From: Adiantum capillus-veneris
Taxonomy: Eukaryota > Streptophyta > Polypodiopsida > Polypodiales > Pteridaceae
NCBI GenBank assembly: GCA_014529385.2
Contig: CM043959.1
Span: 15,820,809-15,884,808, forward strand
Reading direction: 5' to 3'
DNA: 64,000 nucleotides
The translations under genes and the position numbers were made by a program. The notes below the pieces were generated by a model. It was given only the letters and a program-made list of their open reading frames with translations, was not told the origin of the DNA and did not search any database. Shown one piece after another: positions 50,961 through 63,159 of the stretch (the first letter of the stretch is position 1; the number at the start of each line of letters is the position of its first letter).

Positions 50961-52329
50961 AAGATAATTACAACGGTCACCACAAATATCATTATTTACT
51001 TGTGATAATTATACCATAGTTAATCAGTTAGTTTAAAAAATTATAATTGACCAAAATTTCTATTTTTAGCAAAAGATTAATTAAAATAAATAGATTGGGA
51101 TCAAAAGTTTCTAGAAAAATTACAATAAGGGTAAACAAGTGATGTAAAGTTGAGGAAATGAAATCTTTAAGAGAAAGTAAATAGAATAAACGTTAAGCTC
51201 AAAATAAGCAGATTCCAAGCTTAAAAGTCGATGGAAAAATTAGAAAAAGGATATAGAAAATTATAAGAAAATTAGGAGAGCTTAGAAAACCCTTAGGAAA
51301 GCTTTGGAAAAATTTATTATATCTATATAGGCAAATAAGAAAATATTAGGTCAAGAATTTACCAATTAAGACTACAAATTTAACCTTGATTGGGTTACAA
51401 TTGAATACAGACATTAATTCTAGCTTTAGGATAATTTACCTAATGATTAGACGTCCTTTTTTATAAGGATACAAAGTTATGGCACCCAAAAGGACATGAG
51501 CAAATCCTACATTTGATGATGAGGACGTAGCTCCAAAACGAACTAGAGCGTCGCAGGACGACGAAGCCGGGCCTAGTAGTAGGCCTACGGAGGAGAGTCT
51601 TTAGGCGCCAGCGCAACAACAGATAGCTGATCAGTCCCAGGTGGGTTCTAGTATTCAATTAAGTCTTTAAATAGTTTAAGTTCTTTTATAAGTTAACATC
51701 GCGTACGTAAGGAGTGAGTAAGAATCAGAAAAATAATAATTGGCCGAAAATTTCCAAGAAACCAACATGCATTGTTTGTAATTAGGAAAGAATTGTTTGG
51801 GCTAAGACTGGTTGAATTAGGAAAGATATGATTGATCATCCTTAAGACAGCTTGTCTCAAGACACCTCCGACTCCTTGGTATATTTTGATGAATAATGAT
51901 GGCTTTCCAGCCACGGATAAGTCGATTACCCCCATGAACGATGAGTTTCTACTCCGTGTCTGTCTTGATGATTCTACATAAGTTAGGATACCGTTATTTT
52001 ATCCTAGGGGAACCGCCCGATTGTATGGGCAACTGGTTTGGTGTATGGGCACCCCGAACCTTGGGTGGGGGTCCTATCCACACCCTGGATTGTGAACAAG
52101 GAATGGGTACCGTTTTTTTTAACCCTTAGGTGGTCTTGAGACAAGAAGAGTACTGGTCATGGTTATTATGGACAATGTTTTGATTGACAATACCCTGTCT
52201 CAAGTTTAACAATGTCTGTTTGCTAAAAGAATGCTTTTCAATGCTGTCTTTAATACTTGATTGAAGAATAACTGTGACAGAAAGTCAAAAGAATTATTAT
52301 TTTAAATGTTAAAATAATACGATAGTAAT
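50961..52329. other. AT-rich remainder and 3' non-coding part of I
   Basis: No coding signal. It contains the inverted pair CTTGTCTCAAGAC (about 51847) and GTCTTGAGACAAG (about 52135). The 3' LTR start could lie in this stretch, but cannot be fixed because the 5' LTR is truncated. Confidence 0.5.
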
Positions 52330-52776
52330 TAGAAAACAAAAGGATCAAGTATGAGGGCGGGGTGCTAAGTGGGGATTGACTAAGGTTGTCAATCATGGAC
52401 GAGTGGACCTGATTAGTCAGGTAACTATCCATCCCTACGCACTAAAAATGTTTAGAAGACTTCTTCACTGAGAAGAGGAGTCCACCAGCGGTTGTGCCCT
52501 CACATATGTTAGGGAGCAAAAAGCGTTGGTTGAGGATACCTTAGCCCAATATGTGGAAGTTATAGGGTCAAAAGGCTTTTGGAATTGTTAATATGTTGTC
52601 CCATTTTCGCTACGAGACAGAACTAGGTCTTTTTCTAAAGCTAAAGACCCAAGCCATTGTCAATGGTAAAGGTCTATTCCTTGGTTTTTTCTTGTTTCAA
52701 GACTCTGATTTAGGCTTAGAGACCTGTCAAGGACCCCATCTTGCCTTTTGGGTGTCGGTGGGTTGGGGACTTCACA
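52330..52776 (+). mobile_element. 3' LTR of I (start uncertain)
   Basis: Matches both the inverted left fragment and the truncated 5' LTR. It ends GGGGACTTCACA at 52776, followed by ACATG. Confidence 0.8.
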
Positions 52777-52781
52777 ACATG

Positions 52782-53329
52782 TGCATTCTCTGCATCCCTT
52801 CTGTCACATAACAACATCCCAAACAACTCAATGTTTCTTTGAGAGGCCTGCATGCCATCACAATACAAGGTCTAACCCCGAGGCAATAAATAGATCAACC
52901 TTCGAACCGCCTCTGCACACCTCTTGCAACTACAACGTTCAACGCACGAACCTGTGGTAAATCACCACACTCTTTGAGGCTCGAACTCAAATGAGTGATC
53001 TGCATCCAAGGAAGGCACCGATCCTTGCAACCAAGCCTCATACTCAAACTTCCACTCCAAGCATGCACCGCACAACCCCTACCTCTATAGAGATAGTGCA
53101 CAATGGTCATCAGAATTCCCTCCAAGTTAGGAGGAGAAAGGGGCGACCTCCTCCCACAGGCAAAAAGATCAAGTGGCATGTGAGGGCGCAAGCACCACCC
53201 ACCCTCCACCATGCCACACTGCCCCCTATGGGCCCCCCCAACCCTTGGGGTCTGGCAAGTTGTAGAGTGACGAGCAGCCTCACAATCCTTAGCTTGCACT
53301 ACCCCTCGTCTCGATTATTCTTCCATTCA
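52782..53329. other. No recognisable gene
   Basis: C-rich flank. Both strands have open frames, but they are low-complexity and lack motifs. Confidence 0.4.
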
Positions 53330-53527
53330 CACCTCACTTTTTATTCACTACATAAAGTTTGAGTTGAAACAAAAAAGCCAAAGCCTCGTAAAGGATGTGC
53401 GTGGGGCGCAGATCCTTTAGGAGGCTTTGGCTATTTTTTCTTCCAACTCAAACTTTTCATCCTTTAGGAGGCTTGGCTTTGTTTTTTCAACTCAAAATTT
53501 TCGTAGTGATGAATAGAAAGTGAGGTG
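53330..53527. repeat. Foldback hairpin element
   Basis: The outer arms (about 53330-53397 and 53459-53527) are inverted, sharing CACCTCACTTT, AGTTTGAGTT and GCCAAAGCCT. A third copy of the arm core (53411-53456) makes an inner hairpin with a GC-rich loop of about 15 bp (GTGCGTGGGGCGCAG). The inner and outer right arms are 48-bp direct repeats. Non-coding; MITE- or foldback-like. Confidence 0.82.
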
Positions 53528-53661
53528 ATTCTTAAAGAGGGTTTGCGAGACCTGTGATGGGTTGATATTTGCTATGTCTGTGAGAGTGCTCCTGCTAGGG
53601 AGTCTCAGGGAGCCTCTCCGGTAGGGAGTGGAATCCACACGACGTAGCAGCTTAGCTAATG

Positions 53662-54436
53662 GTGACTCCATGGAGATGGCTCAGTCGGAGGATCAGGAGA
53701 TCGATCCAGAGGGGGACGCCCATTTGCTCCTCCCTTGGTTGCACATATTTTGTACCCCTCCACTCAATATTTTCGCAGGAAGCGGTCATCCTTTCCCACT
53801 CTCTTCGGAGAGAAAATTGATGGCCTTGAATCTTTGCAATGCTCCTTGGGTGGGAGTCGGCTCATGGCAAGGGTGGCCCTCATTGTGGCAATGGAGAGCC
53901 ACGTTCAAAGGGGAGAGGCCCCTCTATGGCTTGATGCACTGTTATCTTATGGTTCACCTTCGGAGATGTCTAACGGCTTGCACGGTCTATTGAGGCACAT
54001 GAGGCTCTCCTTGAGGACGGGTTGGTTGAAGATGGATCTTGGCTTGTGCTTTTGGTTGGAGGTGGAGTGGTTTCTAGGTGGCAGCCAATAGCCCCCCCGG
54101 TGGCATCTCCGACCAGGTGATGGTTATCTTCCTATGTTTTTTATGTACTGCTAGTTATCTTTGATTCCTTTGGCTCAGTGTGAGAGGGTTGGTGATGGTG
54201 GAATCCATTGCACTCTAGCTCGGCTTTATGAGTTTTTTTGTACTAGGTTTTCAGGCTTCCTTGTACATAAAAAGCATGGTCTATGGACTTGTGTATGGTT
54301 GTGGATTTTTGATGGTAGTGTTAGATGCCCTCGCTTGTTGTGAGGACGGCTTTTTGTATTTTTTTTTGGATTTAATGTATCACTCACTGTTAGTGAGTTT
54401 TTACAAAAAAACAAAAAAGTGAATAGAGTCTTCTTT

Positions 54437-54497
<61 letters not shown>

Positions 54498-54553
54498 TAC
54501 TAAATGTAAAAGTGAATACACTTTTCTTTTTTAAAGCTCTTGTGTTAAAGCTT
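53662..54553. repeat. Tandem duplication, unit 1 (892 bp)
   Basis: Starts GTGACTCCATGGAGATGG and repeats at 54554 with only a handful of differences. It includes (CT)28 at 54439-54494. Reading frames inside it (53628-53993, 53735-54091) have no recognised domain. Confidence 0.93.
54439..54494 (+). repeat. (CT)28 microsatellite
   Basis: Uninterrupted CT run in duplication unit 1. Confidence 0.95.
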
Positions 54554-55327
54554 GTGACTCCATGGAGATGGCTCAGTCGGAGGATCAGGAGATCGATCCA
54601 GAGGGGGACGCCCATTTGCTCCTCCCTTGGTTGCACATATTTTGTACCCCTCCACTCAATATTTTCGCAGGAAGCGGTCATCCTTTCCCACTCTCTTCGG
54701 AGAGAAAATTGATGGCCTTGAATCTTTGCAATGCTCCTTGGGTGGGAGTCGGCTCATGGCAAGGGTGGCCCTCATTGTGGCAATGGAGAGCCACGTTCAA
54801 AGGGGAGAGGCCCCTCTATGGCTTGATGCACTGTTATCTTATGGTTCACCTTTGGAGATGTCTAACGGCTTGCACGGTCTATTGAGGCACATGAGGCTCT
54901 CCTTGAGACGGGTTGGTTGAAGATGGATCTTGGCTTGTGCTTTTGGTTGGAGGTGGAGTGGTTTCTAGGTGGCAGCCAATAGCCCCCCCGGTGGCATCTC
55001 CGACCAGGTGATGGTTATCTTCCTATGTTTTTTATGTACTGCTAGTTATCTTTGATTCCTTTGGCTCAATGTGAGAGGGTTGGTGATGGTGGAATCCATT
55101 GCAGTCTAGCTCGGCTTTATGAGTTTTTCTGTACTAGGTTTTCAGGCTTCCTTGTACATAAAAAGCATGGTCTATGGACTTGTGTATGGTTGTGGATTTT
55201 TGATGATAGTGTTAGATGCCCTCGCTTGTTGTGAGGACGGCTTTTTGTATTTTTTTTTGGATTTAATGTATCACTCACTGTTAGTGAGTTTTTCCAAAAA
55301 AACAAAAAAGTGAATAGAGTCTTCTTT

Positions 55328-55380
<53 letters not shown>

Positions 55381-55438
55381 TACTAAATGTAAAAGTGAAT
55401 ACACTTTTCTTTCTTAAAGCTCTTGTGTTAAAGCTTGT
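54554..55438. repeat. Tandem duplication, unit 2
   Basis: Near-identical to unit 1 and ends at the same AAAGCTTGT. It includes (CT)24 at 55330-55377. A one-base loss near 54907 shortens one of the reading frames relative to unit 1. Confidence 0.93.
55330..55377 (+). repeat. (CT)24 microsatellite
   Basis: Uninterrupted CT run in duplication unit 2. Confidence 0.95.
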
Positions 55439-56692
55439 AGGGGTGCCTCTCATTAACTCGCTCGATTTTATCATCGCTCAAAATAATTCGCTTGAAGTTC
55501 GGGATTCCTCGTCTCCATTCATGTACCTTTCATAAATGAGAAGTTCTATATAGGTTTTATTAGTCCATGCCTAAACTTTCCCAAAGTTTCCAAATGTTTT
55601 GGGCTCATTTAGTTGAGAAATCATCAAGCGTTAGTAGGAGCAAGGATTGAGCATATGTCTGATTAGGCAACATTAGTTCAAAGTTTTGTGAGAGGCACGC
55701 AAGCATACAACTTGTTCCCCAAAATTCCTTGATATTTTTTGCCAATTGGCTCTACACGCAATTAACTCCATCCTCCACTCATAACCCAACTTCTCATTTC
55801 ATTCTCTACATGCACCTAAGGCCTTGGCCATCTACCCACATGCACCACAAACCTCACCTCATCAAAAATGTAGCACAAGCCGCTATGAGGTGTAGCTTGC
55901 ATCCCATTGGAGCTCAATAAGCTACACATTTTTTTTGCAATACTATTGTGCTCTACCCAGCTTGTCTCCACTCCGCCACAACATCCTCAACCACTAGAGC
56001 CCTACCATCATCATCATCATTATGTGCCAATCAAATATGTAGCTTTAATTTTACTCATTCTTTGAACTAAGGTCAATTTATTGCCTGATAAGTGGCCTTT
56101 CCCACAATGTGGTTTGGAGATCTTGCTCTGTGCTTTACAACTTGCATAAGTTATTTTTAGCATTGCATTAGACAAGGTTTTTGCATTTCGCTTTCTATCT
56201 TGGGGTGTAGATACTACCTTAGAGAAAATCTCTCCAATCGATAGGACCCCCGCTTTTGCATCATTCATATGTCTCCAGCCATGTCTACTACCCCAAAAGG
56301 ACAGGAGGAACACTTCATGTATTTGGTAAAAACAACATCAATTTTTGATGAAGAATTGGCAGAAAACAATTTGGACGAAGTAATCATATCATACCCTCGC
56401 TAAAATCTACAATGGATGCCTTTAGAACAACTCTCACAATTTCCCATAGAAGATCTAGCAAACGCACTATTATCATTTGAGACTTTGACATCGGAGACAC
56501 GTATGTAAAGCACCATACTTTGTGTTCTCATACACCCTTGTTGCCTACTACTACTCTCAAAGGGATGAGTTTTTCATGCTACACCCTACCGGTACACTTC
56601 TCTAGGGGAGGACGTACTTTTGTAGCCATACTTCTATGGGAAACACAAATCCCAAGAAAACAACATTGCACACATGGTGCTTATCTATCTCA
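55439..56692. other. No recognisable gene
   Basis: Non-coding. It may be the decayed interior of the LTR element whose possible 3' LTR starts at 56706. Confidence 0.4.
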
Positions 56693-57000
56693 CATAGGGG
56701 AGGATTGTTAGGGATGTGAGACATCCTCACACCATACAACACAGACTCCCACACTTTGCCTAGCTTCACCCATGGGGACGCACACTTAGATTGAGCTATA
56801 TAGCCTGCATGAAACTACTCTACACATGGCATCCACCTACACTTCATCTCACATAAGTGATCATATAGACACCTCTCATCTAGCTCTATATATGAGCATG
56901 TAGAATATTGAATTGATCAAATCAATTCTCACTTTGCATACTCAATGGCCCTTTGTCTACATTACTAGTTTTGCATGTGATTATCCTAGCCTAATGAATA
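56693..57000 (+). mobile_element. Possible 3' LTR with polypurine tract
   Basis: ATAGGGGAGGAT (56693-56704) is followed by TGTTAGGGATGTGAGAC, a start typical of copia LTRs, and by a TATATATGAGC promoter-like sequence near 56889. No partner LTR or RNase H end was seen, so this is tentative. The right end is not defined. Confidence 0.35.
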
Positions 57001-57367
57001 ATGAATGCCAATAACACATTTTTGCCATAGCTTTACAACAATAATTGTCGACTACGGTGGGTTGTGGATGGTTGACTGTAGACAAATTGACAATAATCTT
57101 TAGAGAATGACATGTTGTAGGATGTGGCTTGGTTGTAATATTCAGGCTTTGAGCACCTATGTCGACTCCACATATGCATTGTTGTGTGCTCCAACCTACC
57201 AGCAAGTACCATTGTGCTCTACCCTTATCTACCACAACCCAATCAACACCCTCTCGCCTTGATGTTTACTCTAGATAGCTGCAGTATTGACACAATCTGC
57301 ATGCTAGGTAGAAGAGAAAAAATATCTCACTAAGGAACTTTGTGGTGTAGGTCTCTCTATGTATGAC

Positions 57368-58030
57368 ATGCCGGAGTGGGAGAAGGATGCATACGGAGCA
57401 AAGACAAAGTATTCCCATTTACTACCTGAAAAATGAAGCCAACTCTCAACGTATTAATTTGTTATCATGGGTGATGAAGCACATGATTTCCTCTTTGGGC
57501 TATTGAATAACCTAGTAACGGGGTGAAAAGATTTGCATCTTATAGTCAAGTGAGTAGCTACACATTGTTGAGTAATTTTCTCGATACCTTCTTTACTATA
57601 ACATTTTCATCATTCCAAGCGGAACATTTTGTGTCTAGACTCTCTTTGCAAAGAAACAAGAGAGTGAATATTAGAGCCAAAAGGTGATATCCTTCTCGAT
57701 ATCATTCTCTTTTTAGCAAGATAGGAAGAAATTGATCCAACATGCCAAATCATGTATGAGAGAATGAAGGGGTAGGGTCCCAATGTTCCAAAGCTGATTT
57801 TACTCCCACTTTATAGTGCCCTTCCTTGTGGAATGCAGACAAGATTTTTTGACCCAATACAACAAAGAACAAGGAAAGTGGCAGTTGCAACCAACATTCC
57901 AGAGGCATCTTTAACCATTAATGGAATTGAATATGTAGTGGATGGAGGTTTTGCTAAGAGATTGTCTATAATCCCAAGCTTAGGTTAGATTCACTTGTCA
58001 TCACACCACCAACAATTGTGCTTGAAACTC
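57368..58030 (+). pseudogene. Prp22/DHX8-type DEAH-box helicase retropseudogene, copy 1
   Basis: The parent family releases spliced mRNA from the spliceosome in the nucleus. The text starts MPEWEKDAYGAKTKYSH (57368), then a deletion jumps to DEAHDFLFGLL (motif II, DEAH intact, near 57471). The C-terminal RecA lobe follows: [43 protein letters not shown] and [20 protein letters not shown] (motif V region), then LDSLVITP near 57987. Stops and frameshifts are scattered. No introns interrupt the conserved order, which suggests copying from mRNA, though no poly(A) tail was seen. Motifs I, Ia and VI are absent. Helicase identity is strong; assignment to Prp22 rather than another DEAH subgroup is inference from the EWKKDA..G-type opening. 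Confidence 0.78.
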
Positions 58031-58135
58031 TTTGCAATGTTAGAATATTTTATTGTTGCTAACGAACCATTTGATGAGAAAATGTTGCTTAAAATTGAGA
58101 ATAAAAAGTAAGAATAATCTTCTTTTGCTCTTTGG

Positions 58136-58136
58136 T

Positions 58137-58188
<52 letters not shown>
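58136..58188 (+). repeat. (TG)10-(AG)16 compound microsatellite
   Basis: A TG run passes directly into a GA run. Confidence 0.92.
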
Positions 58189-58191
<3 letters not shown>

Positions 58192-58336
58192 TTTAATTAT
58201 CATCACGGAGGCCATATATGACCTATGGGGCCAAAACAAAACATTACATCCGTTCTTGTGGGGTGGAGGCGTTAGATACATATTGATTACGGACTGAGGG
58301 TCCATTAAAGGGGAAGGAAAAACGGTAAGAACAAGA

Positions 58337-59161
58337 TCAAAACCTAAGCGGTGTCAGGTGGAGGGGGAGCTGGCTTGGGTGTTTGAAACTCCTGAATGAT
58401 GGATTTACCACCACGATAGATTGCCCATTTATCTCATTTACGAGCTTCATGCATCTTCTTGAGCTTGCTTGCTTTATGCTAGAGTCAATTCCTCGAAAAT
58501 TCAAAACTTTGTGCCCTTGAGGCGGTAGATTGGCATAGCAACCTTGTCCGTTCTTTGTTTTTGAAAGTGAGGATGCATTGGCCAGGTGGTACACGCCTAT
58601 GCGTGTCGTCGATCCAAGAGACAATGTCGGGCTCGATGTTGATTGTTTGAAGTGTGTCATTGAGCTTGATGATGGCTTCTTCAAGGGTGTCCTCCTTGGT
58701 GCACCATGGTGAGGAGAGTCCTCCAATTCTAATCTTGAGGGCAAGGGATTCTTGTAGGTGGCATTCTTGTAAGGCTGCTTGGATTTCACTGTCGATCTTC
58801 TTATGTGTTGCTGCATTGGCTTCTTTCTGAGCCGCCTTGACAATCTCATTGAGAGAAGCTTCAACTTGGTGTTTTTTGTGCATAGAGTTTCATTCTCCTT
58901 TGCCGCATCCTCGAGCTTACCTGAACGTTCTTTAAGTGCAGCATTCTCCAAAACAAGTGCTTGAGCCTCTAGGGCCGTGATCCTCGTGCCCTGGAGAGCG
59001 GCGAGATCATTCCTGGGTGCATCTTCCACAACAAGAAAACTCTTGCGCGTGATGGGGTCGGCATGTTGAAGGAAGACATGACTCAAATGGACCTTGAATG
59101 TGTGCAAATGTGTGGGACACTGTCCTTGCAGCCTTTCAAATCGAAGAAGCTCTATGTGCAA
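58337..59161 (-). pseudogene. Coiled-coil, LINE ORF1p-like reading frame (frameshifted)
   Basis: From 59161 the minus strand encodes HIELLRFERLQGQCPTHLH, then a heptad-rich stretch (LQGTRITALEAQALVLEN, ALKERSGKLEDAAKENETL). Near 58885 the sensible text moves to the next frame (58883-58485): EASLNEIVKAAQKEANAA, LALKIRIGGLSSPW, EDTLEEAIIKLNDTLQTI and PPGQCILTFKNKERTRLL. A coiled coil followed by an RI-GL strand, an EDTLEEAI helix and a PPGQCILTFKNKERT strand resembles the coiled-coil plus RRM layout of L1-type ORF1 proteins, which bind element RNA. The 274-codon open frame is thus partly a shadow after 58885. No reverse transcriptase was found beside it. It could also be an unrelated coiled-coil protein. 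Confidence 0.45.
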
Positions 59162-59223
59162 ACTTGTACTGACTTTGGCAAAGCCTTCTACTGTGCTTCT
59201 CTGATTCCAAAAAGAGAGTAGAC

Positions 59224-59469
59224 TTGAACCATCCTACTTCTCAAACAAGCTTTGATATTGAAATGATGGATTGGCACCTTGTGACTTCAAATGAGCGAGA
59301 AGAGGTAATCCCCTCCAAAGATGGTGATGCTGACAATACAGAGAACAAGGAAGGCTACAACACCTATTTGAGGGCCAGAGCAAGCCACTGCATGGCCAGA
59401 ATTCTTGCCTCTATAGTGGGCTTTCATGCCATCCCTGCTACTGGTTTGTGCCTCCCCAGAAAATCTTGA
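59224..59469 (+). CDS. Short unrecognised reading frame
   Basis: Eighty-one codons (FDIEMMDWHLVTSNEREE, ARASHCMARILASIVGFH), not recognised. Composition is protein-like rather than repetitive and it lies upstream of helicase copy 2. It might be a relic exon. Low support. Confidence 0.25.
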   Translation: MNHPTSQTSFDIEMMDWHLVTSNEREEVIPSKDGDADNTENKEGYNTYLRARASHCMARILASIVGFHAIPATGLCLPRKS

Positions 59470-59592
59470 GATGTGCCTGCCTCAGGTCCCCCCTTAGCTG
59501 CCTGATCAGCATTGCTGTGGTCTTGGATGCGCAAGGATGCTAAGCAGCTTGCTCCCTACATGAAAGAAGCCATTCTTGCATATCCTTCCAAC

Positions 59593-59595
<3 letters not shown>

Positions 59596-59675
<80 letters not shown>
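59596..59675 (+). repeat. (GA)40 microsatellite
   Basis: 80-bp GA run that ends exactly at the ATG-like start of helicase copy 2. Confidence 0.95.
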
Positions 59676-60660
<985 letters not shown>

Positions 60661-61849
60661 TTGTTGTAAATTTTTCTATTACTTTCACCTTTAAAGTTAT
60701 GCTTAAGTAGGAAGCTCACTAGTTCATGTTAGATACCAACTCAAGCTTTTGCCGTTGTAAGTGTACCAAGGCAAACTCCTACAGAATTATGTTTGTTATT
60801 TCACCTATTGGTATGGTGACATGGTGGCTAGTTAAAGTTTGTCAGTGGTATAAACCATATGCGAGGTGCTCATGCTCTTGACTCAAGACATCAACTCTTG
60901 GATGACGCTATTGATGCCCCAAACACACATGGTTCATGATGTCCTCTGTTGTTTTGAAAAAAATGTAGTTGGAGGTTCTTTCACAAGATTTAGTAGCTAC
61001 TTATTGAATTTAGTGATTGTGATCTTATTGAGGGTGGCTTTATGCATCGTGCACACAATCACACGCACACCAACAACAACACACAAGATGCATTGTATTT
61101 GATGCTAGGCTATGAGATCTTTTTCATCTTTGGTAGCAATTCACTACAACATTCAACACTCATGTCATCACTTGTTGCCTCGCCACCCACAGGTGTCTCG
61201 ATTGTGGGGCTCGTATCGGTCACCGTCTTACTTGCATACCCAAAAGCAATCCTGTATATGCAAATAGACTCGTTTGCCCCTGAAATGGTGTGATCCATGT
61301 CGAAGAAGGATGGTTCCTTGCATAATTAATATTCATTTTCTTTATTAGAATTTCTATTTACAAAAACCTATTTTTTTAAACACTAGATATCTAATGATGT
61401 AGAACTTATTTTGCAAGATCCAAGATAGATTATGACCCAAGGAATGTGACCATGAAAAAAAATTTAAACTTCATCGGTTCATTTTTTTAAAGATCTCCCA
61501 TAGAAAATAACAAAGACTGCTTAGAGAACCTTGATATAGTTTTTTTATAAAAAATCTAATAAGTAATGTAAATTGCCTCTCATTTTGATTTTCATATATG
61601 TCATAACTCTTAGTGTAAGGTCCTCATAGAAAAAAATTTGAGTCAATTTGAGTAAAAAAAGACCCGTTTTCATTGTTTTAATTTTTTTCACTTGCACCAT
61701 TCACTTGAGGTGTGCCTCCTTAGGTTTGGTAAATATCAAACCTAAAATTTTTGACACTTGTCAACCAACCATGGCTTGGTTCTACTCTCCCAATCCTAGT
61801 TGGCTAGTCCACCTCATACAAGGAGGCCGCCACGCCACCAAAGGTCCAT
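60661..61849. other. No recognisable gene
   Basis: Non-coding. AT-rich from 61310 to 61700. Confidence 0.4.
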
Positions 61850-62290
61850 GTCATCACCCCATCTCACCTTCAACATCACCACAGTCAACACTTTGACCGT
61901 AACACTTGGCTTGCCATGTCACTCTAATTGCCAACTCATCCACCACCCTCCACTGCCACCTTGCATACCACTTCACCTTAAGTGCCATGTCATCCACCAC
62001 TTCACATGCCACGTGTAAGTATTGTTGCATGGCTTGCCACATCACTCGCCACCTCATGAGCCACCAAGCATGCCACATCGCCACCTTGCCAAGTCATCAC
62101 GTCCTTTTTTGCCACCTAATCATTACATGTCACCATTTTGACACGTCATCATACGACATGGCAAATGAGGGGATCCCATCTGCCACCTCATCTTTCCACC
62201 TATGCATTCGATGTCATCAATCATCCACATCAGCTTGCCACATGGATGACCATCTCATTTATGCATGACCTCAATAGCCATGTCATTTTT
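61850..62290. repeat. Short-motif degenerate repeat (GCCACNTCATC)
   Basis: Dozens of imperfect copies of GCCAC(A/G)TCAT and CATGTCATC make up this stretch. The open frames across it are His/Thr/Cys-rich by-products of the repeat. Confidence 0.7.
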
Positions 62291-62499
62291 TAGATTTTTT
62301 TTAAAAATAATGTAAATAAATTAAAAATCAAAATATCTTAACTTAATTATTTACGTGGTAATTTAAGCAAAAAATTATACATTTTTATGTATTTTTTTTT
62401 TAAAACGTGTAAATTAATAATAAAATTCTATTTCTGAAATATCATTGGATCATAAAAAGAAAGGTTTTTTTTAAAATAGCTTTTGGTTTACTTATGCAC

Positions 62500-62780
62500 A
62501 CAAGTTCGGGACCTTCCGTATCGATACAAGCCGCACGTTGCTTGCGACGGAAAAAACGTCCGTTGTGCTCCTTAATCACACTGTGGCCCGGGCGGGAGCT
62601 TACCATAGTTAGTGCCTCAGCCTTGGACATGGTCCGCCATCACTCATCGCCTATCGAGCCCCGCGAGACCTGAAAACGGCCCGAAAGTAGCCAAGCCCGT
62701 CGGTGGAAGGTAGCCTTGGCACTCGCCCGAAAAGGGGGGGGGGGGAGTGTGCATTCCAATGTCACAAGAGGGGTGTGGGG
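62500..62780. other. GC-rich block with a 12-base G run
   Basis: An abrupt rise in GC after AT-rich DNA. G12 at 62734-62745. No gene recognised. The G run could form a quadruplex only with other tracts. Confidence 0.5.
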
Positions 62781-63159
62781 AACTCGTCACCTCACCTCAC
62801 CCATCCTTCGCTCCGTGGTCCACCCTGTTCCTGTCGCAACACTATCTTATAGTTGTACACAATCCGGCGTGGGCCGACAAAGCCCCCAAGAACCATGATC
62901 CATGGGCCGGAAAACGGGGGAAACCCCCTTGTTGGGGGAAGGCCACAAGAGAAGGTTTCCATGAGAGGATGCGATGGTCGAGGGCGCAAACGACGTGTCC
63001 ATCGACGACACTTGATGCGCTGACGGGATGGTTCGTGGTGCGACGAGGAGCGAAGCCCACGGATGAGGGCCGACAGGTGCTTGACGGAGCCACCGACAAC
63101 TTGATCATGATATGGCTGACTACATGGACGGAGGATAACCGAGGGATGGATGCATTGAT

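Larger units (their letters stand above)
46445..52776 (+). mobile_element. Compound LTR element I with inverted left LTR (gag-only)
   Basis: The left end is an inverted LTR fragment and the right end a normal LTR 3' end, so both outer ends are U5 ends (TGTGATGTCCCC on the left; GGGGACTTCACA on the right). A 5-bp direct repeat ACATG flanks the whole (46440-46444 and 52777-52781). Inside are a partial plus-strand LTR, a primer site, gag, a long AT-rich region and the 3' LTR. No pol was found. Confidence 0.7.

Noticed and set aside
53628-54091. Two overlapping 118-121-codon frames, repeated at 54562-54920
   Set aside because: They are open in overlapping frames, have no domain, and are conserved only because the whole 892-bp unit is duplicated.
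61906-62268. His/Thr/Cys-rich 120-codon frame
   Set aside because: It is produced by the GCCACNTCATC short-motif repeat. The His/Cys content does not form a zinc-finger spacing.
62500-62780. Possible organellar or rRNA-derived insertion
   Set aside because: The GC jump is abrupt, but no rRNA, tRNA or plastid gene text could be recognised.
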